The notes beneath the pieces are model-generated. The model worked only from the letters and a program-made list of their open reading frames with translations, had not been told where the DNA came from and did no database searches. Source: Gammaproteobacteria bacterium (GTDB lineage Bacteria > Pseudomonadota > Gammaproteobacteria > Xanthomonadales > Marinicellaceae). From it: a stretch of 64,000 nt of DNA. Position numbers and translations under genes: made by a program. The number at the start of each line of letters is the position of its first letter. Position 1 is the stretch's first letter. The stretch is taken from assembly GCA_024280395.1 (NCBI GenBank), contig JAJRQG010000121.1, forward strand, positions 1 through 64,000. The letters run 5' to 3'. Shown here in pieces: positions 44,002 through 51,529 of this stretch.

Positions 44002-44652
44002 TTATTTTTTCAGAAAAATTGGATTATTGATTGTTTTTTGTAATTCAGAAAAATATTGACCTAAATGATAACCATCCATCAATGCATGATGAACTTCAAC
44101 TGAAATTGGCATGAAAAACCTACCGTCTTTTTCGTGGTATTGTCCAAATACTATTTTAGGAACTGAATCATTTGTCTTATAGTTTCGTGGGTGTGAAAAG
44201 CTGCTAAATGTAATCCAAGGAATTACCGAGTAATGGATAATGTCTAAATCTTCATTCCGACCGTCAAACTCTAGCACACCCCTTTTATTTAAATCAATTT
44301 GCTTTTTTGCCAATTTATTAAATTCAGAAAAATGATTAGAATAATCAAAATAACAAAAGCTAAATGTTTTATCGTCATTCAACACTGTACTTCCAGCATA
44401 GATAGAATCATAAACCACTACTCCATCATCTTTTAAGCGGTACTTAAACTCGTCAATCTTGTTAGCCATATCGATTGATGCATATAACATTGCAATTGAA
44501 AAACTCAGTTCCGAGGAATTTTTTATGGCATTGAGTAAATCTGTCACATCCAGGCTTGTACAGATGTTAAAGAACGGGTTATCGTACTTTCTAAAAAACT
44601 CATATTGCTTAATGCGGGGCCAGCTTTTTAAATCTAGTTGTTTAAAACTCAT
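44002..44652 (-). CDS. chloramphenicol acetyltransferase-family (CatA-like) protein
   Basis: A 216-residue acyltransferase of the trimeric CAT family. The catalytic histidine is in VHHALMDGYHLGQYFSEL (about 190-207), matching HHxxxDG-H. The middle has IPWITFSSFSHPRN, the CAT acceptor-site region. The start is ATG 44650-44652 (MSFKQLDLKSWPR), since the longer frame runs through the upstream terminator hairpin. CatA enzymes acetylate chloramphenicol, but chromosomal homologues can act on other acceptors. Whether this one confers resistance cannot be judged here. Confidence 0.85.
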   Translation of the reverse strand: MSFKQLDLKSWPRIKQYEFFRKYDNPFFNICTSLDVTDLLNAIKNSSELSFSIAMLYASIDMANKIDEFKYRLKDDGVVVYDSIYAGSTVLNDDKTFSFCYFDYSNHFSEFNKLAKKQIDLNKRGVLEFDGRNEDLDIIHYSVIPWITFSSFSHPRNYKTNDSVPKIVFGQYHEKDGRFFMPISVEVHHALMDGYHLGQYFSELQKTINNPIFLKK

Positions 44653-44662
44653 ATTATTCACC

Positions 44663-44690
44663 AAAAAAAAGGGAGTCAAAACTCCCTTTT
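44663..44690 (-). terminator. rho-independent terminator after the cytochrome genes
   Basis: On the minus strand GGGAGT pairs with ACTCCC across TTTG and is followed by eight T. It ends the cytochrome transcript between that operon (stop at 44714) and the CAT-like gene. Confidence 0.9.
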
Positions 44691-44713
44691 CTATTTTTAA
44701 TACAGCGATATGC

Positions 44714-45043
44714 CTATTTAATAGTCAAGTCATGCAACCTATCACTTGTCAAGCTTGCATAATAAGCTGCAACATTTTCCATGTCTTGCTCAGATAAAGA
44801 AGCTGCAAAGCCTGACATAATGGCATTTTTACGTGCTCCTGATTTATAGTCAGATAACGCCTTAACCATATAATCAGCAAATTGACCGGCTAATTTTGGA
44901 TAGGTATCATCAATACCTTGACCATCTAAACCATGACATGACTGGCAAACTTGCTCAACCTTTTTTCGTCCTTCAACTATTTTGCCGTTGGCCAATGTAA
45001 ATGTACTACTAAATAATGCAACTAATATCAATAATTTTTTCAT
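44714..45043 (-). CDS. small class I c-type cytochrome (periplasmic)
   Basis: A 109-residue protein with a signal peptide (about 1-19, LFSSTFTLANG) and one haem motif, CQSCH, near residue 36. The axial methionine candidate is in IMSGFAASLSEQDM. The ending NVAAYYASL is typical of cytochrome c4/c5/c553-like proteins. It carries electrons in the periplasm, for example to a terminal oxidase or a periplasmic enzyme. It is 13 bases downstream of a paralogous cytochrome gene. Confidence 0.92.
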   Translation of the reverse strand: MKKLLILVALFSSTFTLANGKIVEGRKKVEQVCQSCHGLDGQGIDDTYPKLAGQFADYMVKALSDYKSGARKNAIMSGFAASLSEQDMENVAAYYASLTSDRLHDLTIK

Positions 45044-45056
45044 TGTATTCTCCTGA

Positions 45057-45362
45057 TTACTTCAAAGATGCAAAATATGCAGAAATGTCAGCAATATCTT
45101 GATCAGATAAACTGCCAGCTTGTGCTTGCATGGTTGTGTGAGAACGTTCTTTAGAACGATAGGCATTTAATGCGCTAACGATATAGGCTTCATTTTGCCC
45201 ACCGAGTCTTGGCACATGATAGGTTGGATAAACATTCATATAAAATTTAATCCCGTGACAACCTGTACAAGTATAAGATTTAATTTTACCTTGCTCTACA
45301 TCTCCAGTAGCCAAAGTCTGGAAACTCAATGTTAACAACAACATTATTAGTAATTTTTTCAT
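45057..45362 (-). CDS. small class I c-type cytochrome (periplasmic), paralogue
   Basis: A 101-residue protein beginning at ATG 45360-45362 (MKKLLIMLLLTLSFQTLA), with a signal peptide and a single haem motif CTGCH near residue 33. A methionine in HTTMQAQAGSLSDQDI is the probable sixth ligand, and the ending ISAYFASL parallels its neighbour, so the two arose by duplication. A longer frame to 45401 lacks a ribosome-binding site, while an AGAGG-like site precedes the chosen ATG. Together the genes form a two-cistron operon. Confidence 0.9.
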   Translation of the reverse strand: MKKLLIMLLLTLSFQTLATGDVEQGKIKSYTCTGCHGIKFYMNVYPTYHVPRLGGQNEAYIVSALNAYRSKERSHTTMQAQAGSLSDQDIADISAYFASLK

Positions 45363-45554
45363 TCTACCCTCTGTTAGAAAAATTGTTGCAGAATTATACA
45401 ATGGTAAATAATAATTTTCACGAATGCAATGAAATAAAAATACATTATTTCTTATATTAGATAAAATTAATATAATAAGATGGACAATTTCACACTGTTA
45501 CATATAGAATGATACGTTCAAAGACAACCTAAAGACACTGAGGACATTATCGCA

Positions 45555-46469
45555 ATGAAAAAATTTGTACAATTACTAATAACATTTTCACTTTGTTATT
45601 CAACAATATCATTCTCAAAATCAAAAGAGACACTACAACCATTTGTATTGGCCTCAGTTGAGACGGCTGATTATCAACAGACAGTAACTGATACCAAGCA
45701 AAAACTATTAGACAACGGATTTACAATTATCGGTGAATATGTGCCTTTTGGTAACAACACCATTATCATTGCCACCAACGATGATTCTTTAAAAGTAGCT
45801 GCCATGTCTAAACGCGGGGCTTATGGTGCTCCCATGCGAATTTCTGTTAGTCAATATGGTGAAGAAGTAGAAGTCAGTTTTGCCAACCCCTTGTATTTCG
45901 AAAAAGCTTACTGGTTAAAAGGGTCTTTGTTTCCTGTTGACAAAGCATTAAGAGAAGCATTGGGGTTTGTTAAAACCTTTGGTTCTAAAAAAGGACTCAC
46001 TGCAAAACAACTCAAGAAATACCATTATATGTTCTCAATGCCTTATTTTGACGACCCTTATGAGTACGATGAATACGATTCACATGAACTAGCAGTCAGT
46101 GAAGTTGAAAAACGTTTAAACATTGAAGGGGATCCATTATCAATGGTTTACAAACTTGATATCCCTGGTACAAAAATGACCCTATTTGGCGTACAAATGA
46201 AACAAACAGGCAAGGACGATGATGAACAAGATTTGGATGAAGAATACCAAATGAGTATTGTTGATTTTGCAAGACCCGGTAAAAAAGCTTATCTTGCTTA
46301 TGAGATCTTAGTCAATGATGAGGAAGTAGAAGCATTGCACATGAAGTTCCGTATGGCTTTGTACTTCCCAGATTTGCCTATGACTGGCAAGCAAGGTTTC
46401 ACCAAGCTAATGTCTGCTCCTGGTGAAATTGATGATGCTTTTGAAGAATTGATTGAAGATTATAGATAA
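45555..46469 (+). CDS. exported protein with DUF302-like domain
   Basis: A 304-residue protein with a signal peptide (about 1-20, ending STISFS). Residues about 30-150 fit the DUF302-type pattern: a strand-helix unit with the repeated TDTKQKLLDNGFTIIGEY, then ISVSQYGEEVEVSFANPLYF. The later part is acidic with few clear motifs (EYDEYDSHELAVSEVEKRL). Function is unknown. It is divergent from the cytochrome pair and followed directly by btuF-like, with a terminator inside the next reading frame. Confidence 0.75.
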   Translation: MKKFVQLLITFSLCYSTISFSKSKETLQPFVLASVETADYQQTVTDTKQKLLDNGFTIIGEYVPFGNNTIIIATNDDSLKVAAMSKRGAYGAPMRISVSQYGEEVEVSFANPLYFEKAYWLKGSLFPVDKALREALGFVKTFGSKKGLTAKQLKKYHYMFSMPYFDDPYEYDEYDSHELAVSEVEKRLNIEGDPLSMVYKLDIPGTKMTLFGVQMKQTGKDDDEQDLDEEYQMSIVDFARPGKKAYLAYEILVNDEEVEALHMKFRMALYFPDLPMTGKQGFTKLMSAPGEIDDAFEELIEDYR

Positions 46470-46470
46470 T

Positions 46471-47304
46471 ATGCATATTAATGCACTTAATAAAAAGCCA
46501 GTTTCTTACTGGCTTTTTTTATTATTATTTTTTTTACTCTCTGCTTGTGAAGCTGATAAAACAGCCGCCCATAAAAACAAGATAAGAATAGTCACACTGT
46601 CTCCTCATCTAGCAGAGTTGGTTTATTCTGCAGGAGCAATTGATAATCTTATTGGTGTAGTTGCTTTCAGTGATTTTCCTGAAAAGGTAAAATCTATAGA
46701 CTTAGTTGGCGATGCCTTTAAATTAGACTATGAAAAAATTCTTGCACTAAGACCCGATTATATTTTAACCTGGAAAGGAGGCACACCAATTGCTGTAATT
46801 GAAAAATTAAAGTCGTTAAAACTGACCCTGATAGAAACCCAAATAGACACCTTAAAAGATATACCCAAAACCATTGCACAAATTGCAGAATTAACCCAAA
46901 CACAAGACCAAGCAAAGGTTGTAATTGACTTATTTAACAATACACTTGCAGAAATCAAATCTAATAAACATCCAAAGACAACGACTTTTATCGAAACCTA
47001 CCACCAGCCTCTCTACACTGTATCAGGCAAACATTGGATGAGTCAAGCGATTGCCTTATGTGGTTATACCAATATATTTTCAGACCTGACCCAAAGCTCA
47101 GTACCCATTACACTTGAATCTGTCATCCTAAAAAACCCTCAAGCGATTATCAATATCGCCAAACAACCAGACAAACAATGGGGAAAATGGAAAAATATAG
47201 AAGCCGTTAAAACCCATCAAATAATCACCATTGACCCAGATTATATGTCCAGGCCCAGCATGAGGATATTAGAAGGCATTAAACAGTTGTGTGCAAAGAA
47301 CTAG
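46471..47304 (+). CDS. btuF: corrinoid/cobalamin-binding lipoprotein, BtuF-like
   Basis: A 277-residue periplasmic binding protein of the helical-backbone type. ATG 46471 gives a signal peptide with lipobox LSAC (about 25-28), hence membrane-anchored. Binding domain: RIVTLSPHLAELVYSAGAIDNLIGV, then ALRPDYILTWKGG and HWMSQAIALCGYTNIF. BtuF delivers vitamin B12 to the BtuCD importer; no btuCD is in view. Its context with the adenosyltransferase, convergent by four bases, supports corrinoids over siderophores. A terminator hairpin lies within the first 17 codons. Confidence 0.82.
   Translation: MHINALNKKPVSYWLFLLLFFLLSACEADKTAAHKNKIRIVTLSPHLAELVYSAGAIDNLIGVVAFSDFPEKVKSIDLVGDAFKLDYEKILALRPDYILTWKGGTPIAVIEKLKSLKLTLIETQIDTLKDIPKTIAQIAELTQTQDQAKVVIDLFNNTLAEIKSNKHPKTTTFIETYHQPLYTVSGKHWMSQAIALCGYTNIFSDLTQSSVPITLESVILKNPQAIINIAKQPDKQWGKWKNIEAVKTHQIITIDPDYMSRPSMRILEGIKQLCAKN
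46493..46520 (+). terminator. rho-independent terminator inside the btuF signal sequence
   Basis: AAAAGCCAG (46493-46501) pairs with CTGGCTTTT (46509-46517) across TTTCTTA and runs into T residues to 46520. It ends the DUF302-like gene 24 bases after its stop but falls inside codons 8-17 of btuF, whose hydrophobic Leu/Phe codons supply the T-run. Transcription of btuF may therefore be partly attenuated. Confidence 0.8.
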
Positions 47305-47828
47305 CACCACAATTCTTCATCACTTTCATCCGTAATCCTAGCCACTACAAATAACCAATCAGACAAACGGTTAACAAAAACCACAAGCAATGGATTGAAT
47401 TCATGGGTGGCTATCGCTTTGACCAAAACACGTTCTGCTCGACGACAAATACTGCGAGCCATGTGAATTCTAGCGGTTAGCTCGCTGCCTGTGGGCAAAA
47501 TGAAGTTGGTCAAAGGTGGAAGTTGCTTGTTGTAGTTTCCAACCGAACTTTCTATTTCTGTGATTTGCTGCTGAGAAATCAATACAGAACCTTCAAGACA
47601 CAAATCACCACCAACATTGAATAAATCATGTTGCAATTGATTAAATTCTTTATCTAACTCTTTGTTATTGCATACAACTCTAGCCATGCCTATTGCGCTA
47701 TTTAGCTCATCAATAGCACCAATTGCTTCAATAATGTCAGCCGCTTTTGATACCCGGATATTGCCAGCCAAACCTGTTGTGCCATCATCGCCAGTTTTGG
47801 TAATAATTTTACTTAATCTATTGCCCAT
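47301..47828 (-). CDS. pduO: cob(I)yrinic acid a,c-diamide adenosyltransferase, PduO type
   Basis: A 175-residue ATP:cob(I)alamin adenosyltransferase making adenosylcobalamin. Motifs: TKTGDDGTTGLAGNIRVSK (about 10-28), the helix EAIGAIDELNSAIGMAR, and the ATP/cobalamin site RSICRRAERVLV (about 122-133) with VNRLSDWLFVVAR. It lies tail to tail with btuF, overlapping by four bases. Corrinoid uptake and activation are therefore neighbours, although no B12-dependent mutase was found in the window. Confidence 0.95.
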   Translation of the reverse strand: MGNRLSKIITKTGDDGTTGLAGNIRVSKAADIIEAIGAIDELNSAIGMARVVCNNKELDKEFNQLQHDLFNVGGDLCLEGSVLISQQQITEIESSVGNYNKQLPPLTNFILPTGSELTARIHMARSICRRAERVLVKAIATHEFNPLLVVFVNRLSDWLFVVARITDESDEELWC

Positions 47829-47902
47829 AATTTCTCAAATTTTGTTTGTTAATAGCATTAACATTTAGTATAGTTCACGCAATTTAAAAATAGCAAGGTT
47901 AT

Positions 47903-48976
47903 ATGAAAAATACTTGTCTACATCAAGCGCATATTGATGCTGGTGCCAAAATGGTTGATTTTGGTGGCTGGGATATGCCAATTAATTATGGATCGCAAAT
48001 TGAAGAACATCATGCCGTACGAAAAGACAAAGGCATGTTTGATGTTTCTCACATGACTATTGTCGATTTAATTGGCAATGAAGCAGAAAAATTCTTACTT
48101 AAAATATTGGCCAATGATGCCCGTAAATTAAGCGATGGAAAAGCCTTGTATAGCACTATGCTCAATGAAAACGGTGGTATCATTGATGACTTAATCGTTT
48201 ACAAACGTGGTGACAATAATTATAGAATCGTGGTTAACGCTGGAACCAGAGAAAAGGACTTGGCATGGTTTGAAAAACAAATCGTTGATTTTGATGCAGA
48301 AATTAGCGAACGTTCTAAGTTGGCCATGATTGCAGTTCAAGGACCCAATGCCATTGAGGCATGCCTGACTGCCTTACCCAAAGACATTGCCACTCAATTA
48401 TCAGAATTAAAAAGATTTGCCGCAATTGACAGTGAAAACTATTTCATTGGTCGTACAGGCTATACTGGCGAAGATGGGGTTGAGATATTAATTTCTGAAG
48501 ACAATGCTGTTGAATTATGGGGTAAATTATTGAAAGCCCAAGTTCAACCTTGTGGCCTTGGAGCAAGAGACACTTTACGACTTGAATCTGGCATGCATTT
48601 ATATGGACAAGACATGAATGACGATATAACTCCTTTAGAATGCGGCCTTGGGTGGACAGTTCGCAAAGAGGATTTTGACTTTATCGGTTCAGATGCTTTA
48701 ACCGCATTAAGAGCAAAAGGCATTACCCGCAAAATGACAGGGGTTGTATTAACCGAAAGAGGAATATTGCGCCATGGCCAAGAGTTAATTGACGACAGTG
48801 GTTTAACAGGCGTCGTTACCAGTGGCTCGTTTTCACCCACAACAGAAGTCGCGATTGCAATGGCAATTGTAGACAAAAACATGGGTGAAAATGTAAAAGT
48901 TCAGATTCGTAAAAAGCAATTGCCCGTTAAATTAATGAAATTACCATTTGTAAGAAATGGTCAGTCAAATATATAA
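47903..48976 (+). CDS. gcvT: glycine cleavage system T protein (aminomethyltransferase)
   Basis: GcvT transfers the methylene group from the H-protein lipoyl arm to tetrahydrofolate, releasing ammonia. The 357-residue protein has the start HQAHIDAGAKMVDFGGWDMPINYG, DVSHM near residue 49, the catalytic aspartate region in LRLESGMHLYGQDM and the C-terminal NVKVQIRKKQLPVKLMKLPFV. The gap before it (75 bp) is too short for the tandem glycine riboswitch that often controls gcv genes. It is followed at 31 bases by gcvH. Confidence 0.96.
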   Translation: MKNTCLHQAHIDAGAKMVDFGGWDMPINYGSQIEEHHAVRKDKGMFDVSHMTIVDLIGNEAEKFLLKILANDARKLSDGKALYSTMLNENGGIIDDLIVYKRGDNNYRIVVNAGTREKDLAWFEKQIVDFDAEISERSKLAMIAVQGPNAIEACLTALPKDIATQLSELKRFAAIDSENYFIGRTGYTGEDGVEILISEDNAVELWGKLLKAQVQPCGLGARDTLRLESGMHLYGQDMNDDITPLECGLGWTVRKEDFDFIGSDALTALRAKGITRKMTGVVLTERGILRHGQELIDDSGLTGVVTSGSFSPTTEVAIAMAIVDKNMGENVKVQIRKKQLPVKLMKLPFVRNGQSNI

Positions 48977-49007
48977 TTGAAACCATTCAAAATAGAAGAG
49001 AAATATT

Positions 49008-49397
49008 ATGAGCTATGTTCCAGACAATTTAAAATACACAGAATCTCACGAGTGGATCGAAACACTTGAAAACGGCAATGTCCGCATTGGTATTACCGAA
49101 CACGCGCAAAGCGCCTTGGGCGATATCGTTTTTGTTGAATTACCAGAGGAAGACAGTTATGCAACAGGTGATGAATGTGGTGTTGTAGAATCGGTAAAAA
49201 CCGCATCTGATATTTACACACCTATTGCAGGCACTATTGTTGCAGCCAATCAAGCCTTAGAAGATACTCCTGAACTGATCAATGAATCTCCTTATGATGA
49301 TGGCTGGATCTTTGAGATGGAAGTTGATAATGCCGATGATATTGCAGATTTAATGTCTGCTGAAGAGTACCGAAACTCAATAGCAGACGAAGATTAA
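49008..49397 (+). CDS. gcvH: glycine cleavage system H protein
   Basis: GcvH carries the lipoyl arm that shuttles the aminomethyl group between P and T proteins. The 129-residue protein has the lipoylation motif GVVESVKTASDIYTPIAGTI, with the lysine in VESVKTAS near residue 64. The start is YVPDNLKYTESHEWIE. It lies between gcvT and gcvPA; the 103-bp gap after it holds a long palindrome. Confidence 0.97.
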   Translation: MSYVPDNLKYTESHEWIETLENGNVRIGITEHAQSALGDIVFVELPEEDSYATGDECGVVESVKTASDIYTPIAGTIVAANQALEDTPELINESPYDDGWIFEMEVDNADDIADLMSAEEYRNSIADED

Positions 49398-49399
49398 AT

Positions 49400-49483
49400 T
49401 TAAATCGGGTCAGAGTCGATTTAATCGTAACTTACCAATCATTTTGATAACAATAAATTTAAATCGACTCTGACCCGATTTAA
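49400..49483. repeat. 25-bp perfect inverted repeat between gcvH and gcvPA
   Basis: Arms at 49400-49424 and 49459-49483 are perfect reverse complements, with a 34-base spacer. Their core is GGGTCAGAGTCGAT, related to the GGGTACTGAC(C/T)CC motifs at 19274 and 20014. It fills most of the intergenic gap. No T-run follows the stem on the gcv strand, so it is a dispersed repeat and not an ordinary terminator; it may still separate gcvTH from gcvPA expression. Confidence 0.9.
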
Positions 49484-49500
49484 GTTAAAAGGATAATTTA

Positions 49501-50853
49501 ATGCCATTTATTCCACACACCAGTGATGACATAAAAACCATGCTTGACGCCATAGGCGTTGAAAAAATTGATGATTTGTTTGATGAAATACCTGAAGATT
49601 TGATTATTTCAGAATTACAACAAGTGCCATCTCAAATGAATGAAATGCAAGTCAGTCGATTCATTAAAGACAAAGCAAGAACCAACAATAATTTACAGTG
49701 TTTTGCAGGAGCTGGAGCATACGAACATCATATCCCCGCGGCAATATGGCAGCTGGCAACACGTGGTGAATTTTACACCGCATATACACCCTATCAAGCA
49801 GAAGTTTCTCAAGGTTCATTACAAGTCATTTATGAGTTTCAAACCATGATGGCTAAACTTACAGGGATGGAAGTCAGTAATGCATCCATGTACGATGGTG
49901 CCTCGGCTCTAGCAGAAGCAGCATTAATGGCAGTAAGGGCCAATCGGAAATCTAAAACCAAAACAATATTGGTACCAAAGACTGTCAACCCTGTTTACAC
50001 TCGTGTTTTAAACAATATCGTTAAAAATCAGAATATCAAAGTTGTGCCAGTTGATTATGACACAGCCACAGGAAAAGTATCGTTGGATAACTTATCTGCG
50101 TTTAACGAAGACGATATAACGGCTCTAGTAATTCCTCAACCCAATCATTTTGGTATTTTTGAAGATGTTGACGCATTAACTGACTGGGCAAAAGACAAAA
50201 ATACGTTTGTCATTGCAGTGACCAATCCAACATCTTTGGCTTTATTAAAAGCACCAGGTCAATGGGGCAAAGATGGTGTAGATATCTGTATTGGTGAAGG
50301 CCAACCATTGGGCGTACCTTTATCATCAGGTGGGCCTTATTTCGGTTTTATGACCACCAAACAAAAATACATCCGCAATATGCCTGGACGCATTGTCGGA
50401 CAAACCACAGATTTAGATAACAAACGCGGATATACCTTAGCATTTCAAGCCCGTGAACAACATATTAGACGTGCCAAAGCCACATCAAACATCTGTACCA
50501 ATCAAGGCCTAATGGTCACTGGTGCAACCATCTACATGGCATTATTGGGCGAACAAGGTTTAAAGCAAGTCGCAACCGCTTGTATGCAAAACATGTCTTA
50601 CTTAAAAGAAAAGCTAAAACAAGCAGATATAAAAGTATTGTTTGATAGCCCTAATTTCCATGAAGTAGCCATTCAAACCAATACATCAATAAAACTTATC
50701 ATTGATGCGTTGGCTAAACAAGATATCATCGCTGGTGTTGATTTATCAGAAAACTATCCTGAATTGGGCAATGTGATGTCCATTTGTGTGACTGAAACTA
50801 AGACACATGATGATATTGATACTTATGTTGATGCTTTAAAAGCTGTCCTTTAA
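49501..50853 (+). CDS. gcvPA: glycine dehydrogenase (decarboxylating) subunit 1
   Basis: The N-terminal half of the two-subunit P protein, which decarboxylates glycine and loads the H protein. The 450-residue protein starts MPFIPHTSDDIKTMLDAIG and has the NNLQCFAGAGAYEHHIP and TPYQAEVSQGSLQ segments and MYDGASALAEAALMAVR, all diagnostic of GcvPA. The pyridoxal-phosphate lysine lies in the partner GcvPB. No gcvPB follows; the next gene is on the opposite strand. The partner must lie elsewhere or the locus was rearranged. Confidence 0.96.
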   Translation: MPFIPHTSDDIKTMLDAIGVEKIDDLFDEIPEDLIISELQQVPSQMNEMQVSRFIKDKARTNNNLQCFAGAGAYEHHIPAAIWQLATRGEFYTAYTPYQAEVSQGSLQVIYEFQTMMAKLTGMEVSNASMYDGASALAEAALMAVRANRKSKTKTILVPKTVNPVYTRVLNNIVKNQNIKVVPVDYDTATGKVSLDNLSAFNEDDITALVIPQPNHFGIFEDVDALTDWAKDKNTFVIAVTNPTSLALLKAPGQWGKDGVDICIGEGQPLGVPLSSGGPYFGFMTTKQKYIRNMPGRIVGQTTDLDNKRGYTLAFQAREQHIRRAKATSNICTNQGLMVTGATIYMALLGEQGLKQVATACMQNMSYLKEKLKQADIKVLFDSPNFHEVAIQTNTSIKLIIDALAKQDIIAGVDLSENYPELGNVMSICVTETKTHDDIDTYVDALKAVL

Positions 50854-50907
50854 TTGAAAGTTACAAACTAACAATCAAGCAAGATAGCAGTTACAAAAGA
50901 TTCCTCA

Positions 50908-51420
50908 TTATAACTGTCGAATTTTATGGAATAATTTTATCCAACCTTTTGAACGCAGTATTAATGTCAATGCAAGAATAACTTTGATAAAACTGCCAAT
51001 AGCATAAAACACCGATTGATATTTTTGCTCTGGGGTAATGACAACTGGGTAAGAGTCAGTTGGCATACCCTGCATCATAATCAGGGAAATAATACTAGCA
51101 GCTAGCTCTAAAAATCCATGGAATAACAAATAAAAACCAATAACATTTAATATAAACGCTTGATCTACTTTTAAATCATCCCCCTCACCTTTGTCTTTAA
51201 TCATTGTACTGAATACATTGTTGGACAATTTCCATAACATAAAGGCCAATGATATTAAGAGAATGATGATCAGAATAGGCACCAAGAATATCAACTGAAC
51301 AGTATCTGGGAAGAAATTACTGTACAAATAGTGCAATTGAGAAAATTGCTGAATAGAAATGAGTAAAATATAAATTGCAAAAATCTTAAAAGCCAAACTT
51401 GTGATTTCTCTATTGGTCAT
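50908..51420 (-). CDS. hypothetical four-helix membrane protein
   Basis: A 170-residue integral membrane protein with four hydrophobic segments (about 8-24, 40-63, 88-112 and 138-155) and a hydrophilic loop, IKDKGEGDDLKVDQ. The sequence resembles nothing I can name. No conserved catalytic residues are apparent. It is monocistronic, between gcvPA and comEC. Function unknown. Confidence 0.75.
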   Translation of the reverse strand: MTNREITSLAFKIFAIYILLISIQQFSQLHYLYSNFFPDTVQLIFLVPILIIILLISLAFMLWKLSNNVFSTMIKDKGEGDDLKVDQAFILNVIGFYLLFHGFLELAASIISLIMMQGMPTDSYPVVITPEQKYQSVFYAIGSFIKVILALTLILRSKGWIKLFHKIRQL

Positions 51421-51529
51421 ATTATTATTCTATTTGAAGTGATAATATCCTACCATATTGCCGCAATTAATCAAATCGGAATGATGGTCCTTGCTTCGAA
51501 GGAGTCATTAAACACAAATAAAGTCTTTC

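Noticed and set aside
44002-44652. CAT-like gene as an integron or transposon resistance cassette
   Set aside because: No attC-like stem, insertion sequence or terminal repeat flanks it, and base use looks like its neighbours; the intrinsic terminator is ordinary.
44653-44679. Nine-codon extension of the CAT-like gene
   Set aside because: It runs through a terminator hairpin; the ATG at 44652 matches the family start.
47829-47902. Possible glycine riboswitch upstream of gcvT
   Set aside because: Only 74 bases separate gcvT from the divergent gene and no tandem aptamer pattern is visible.
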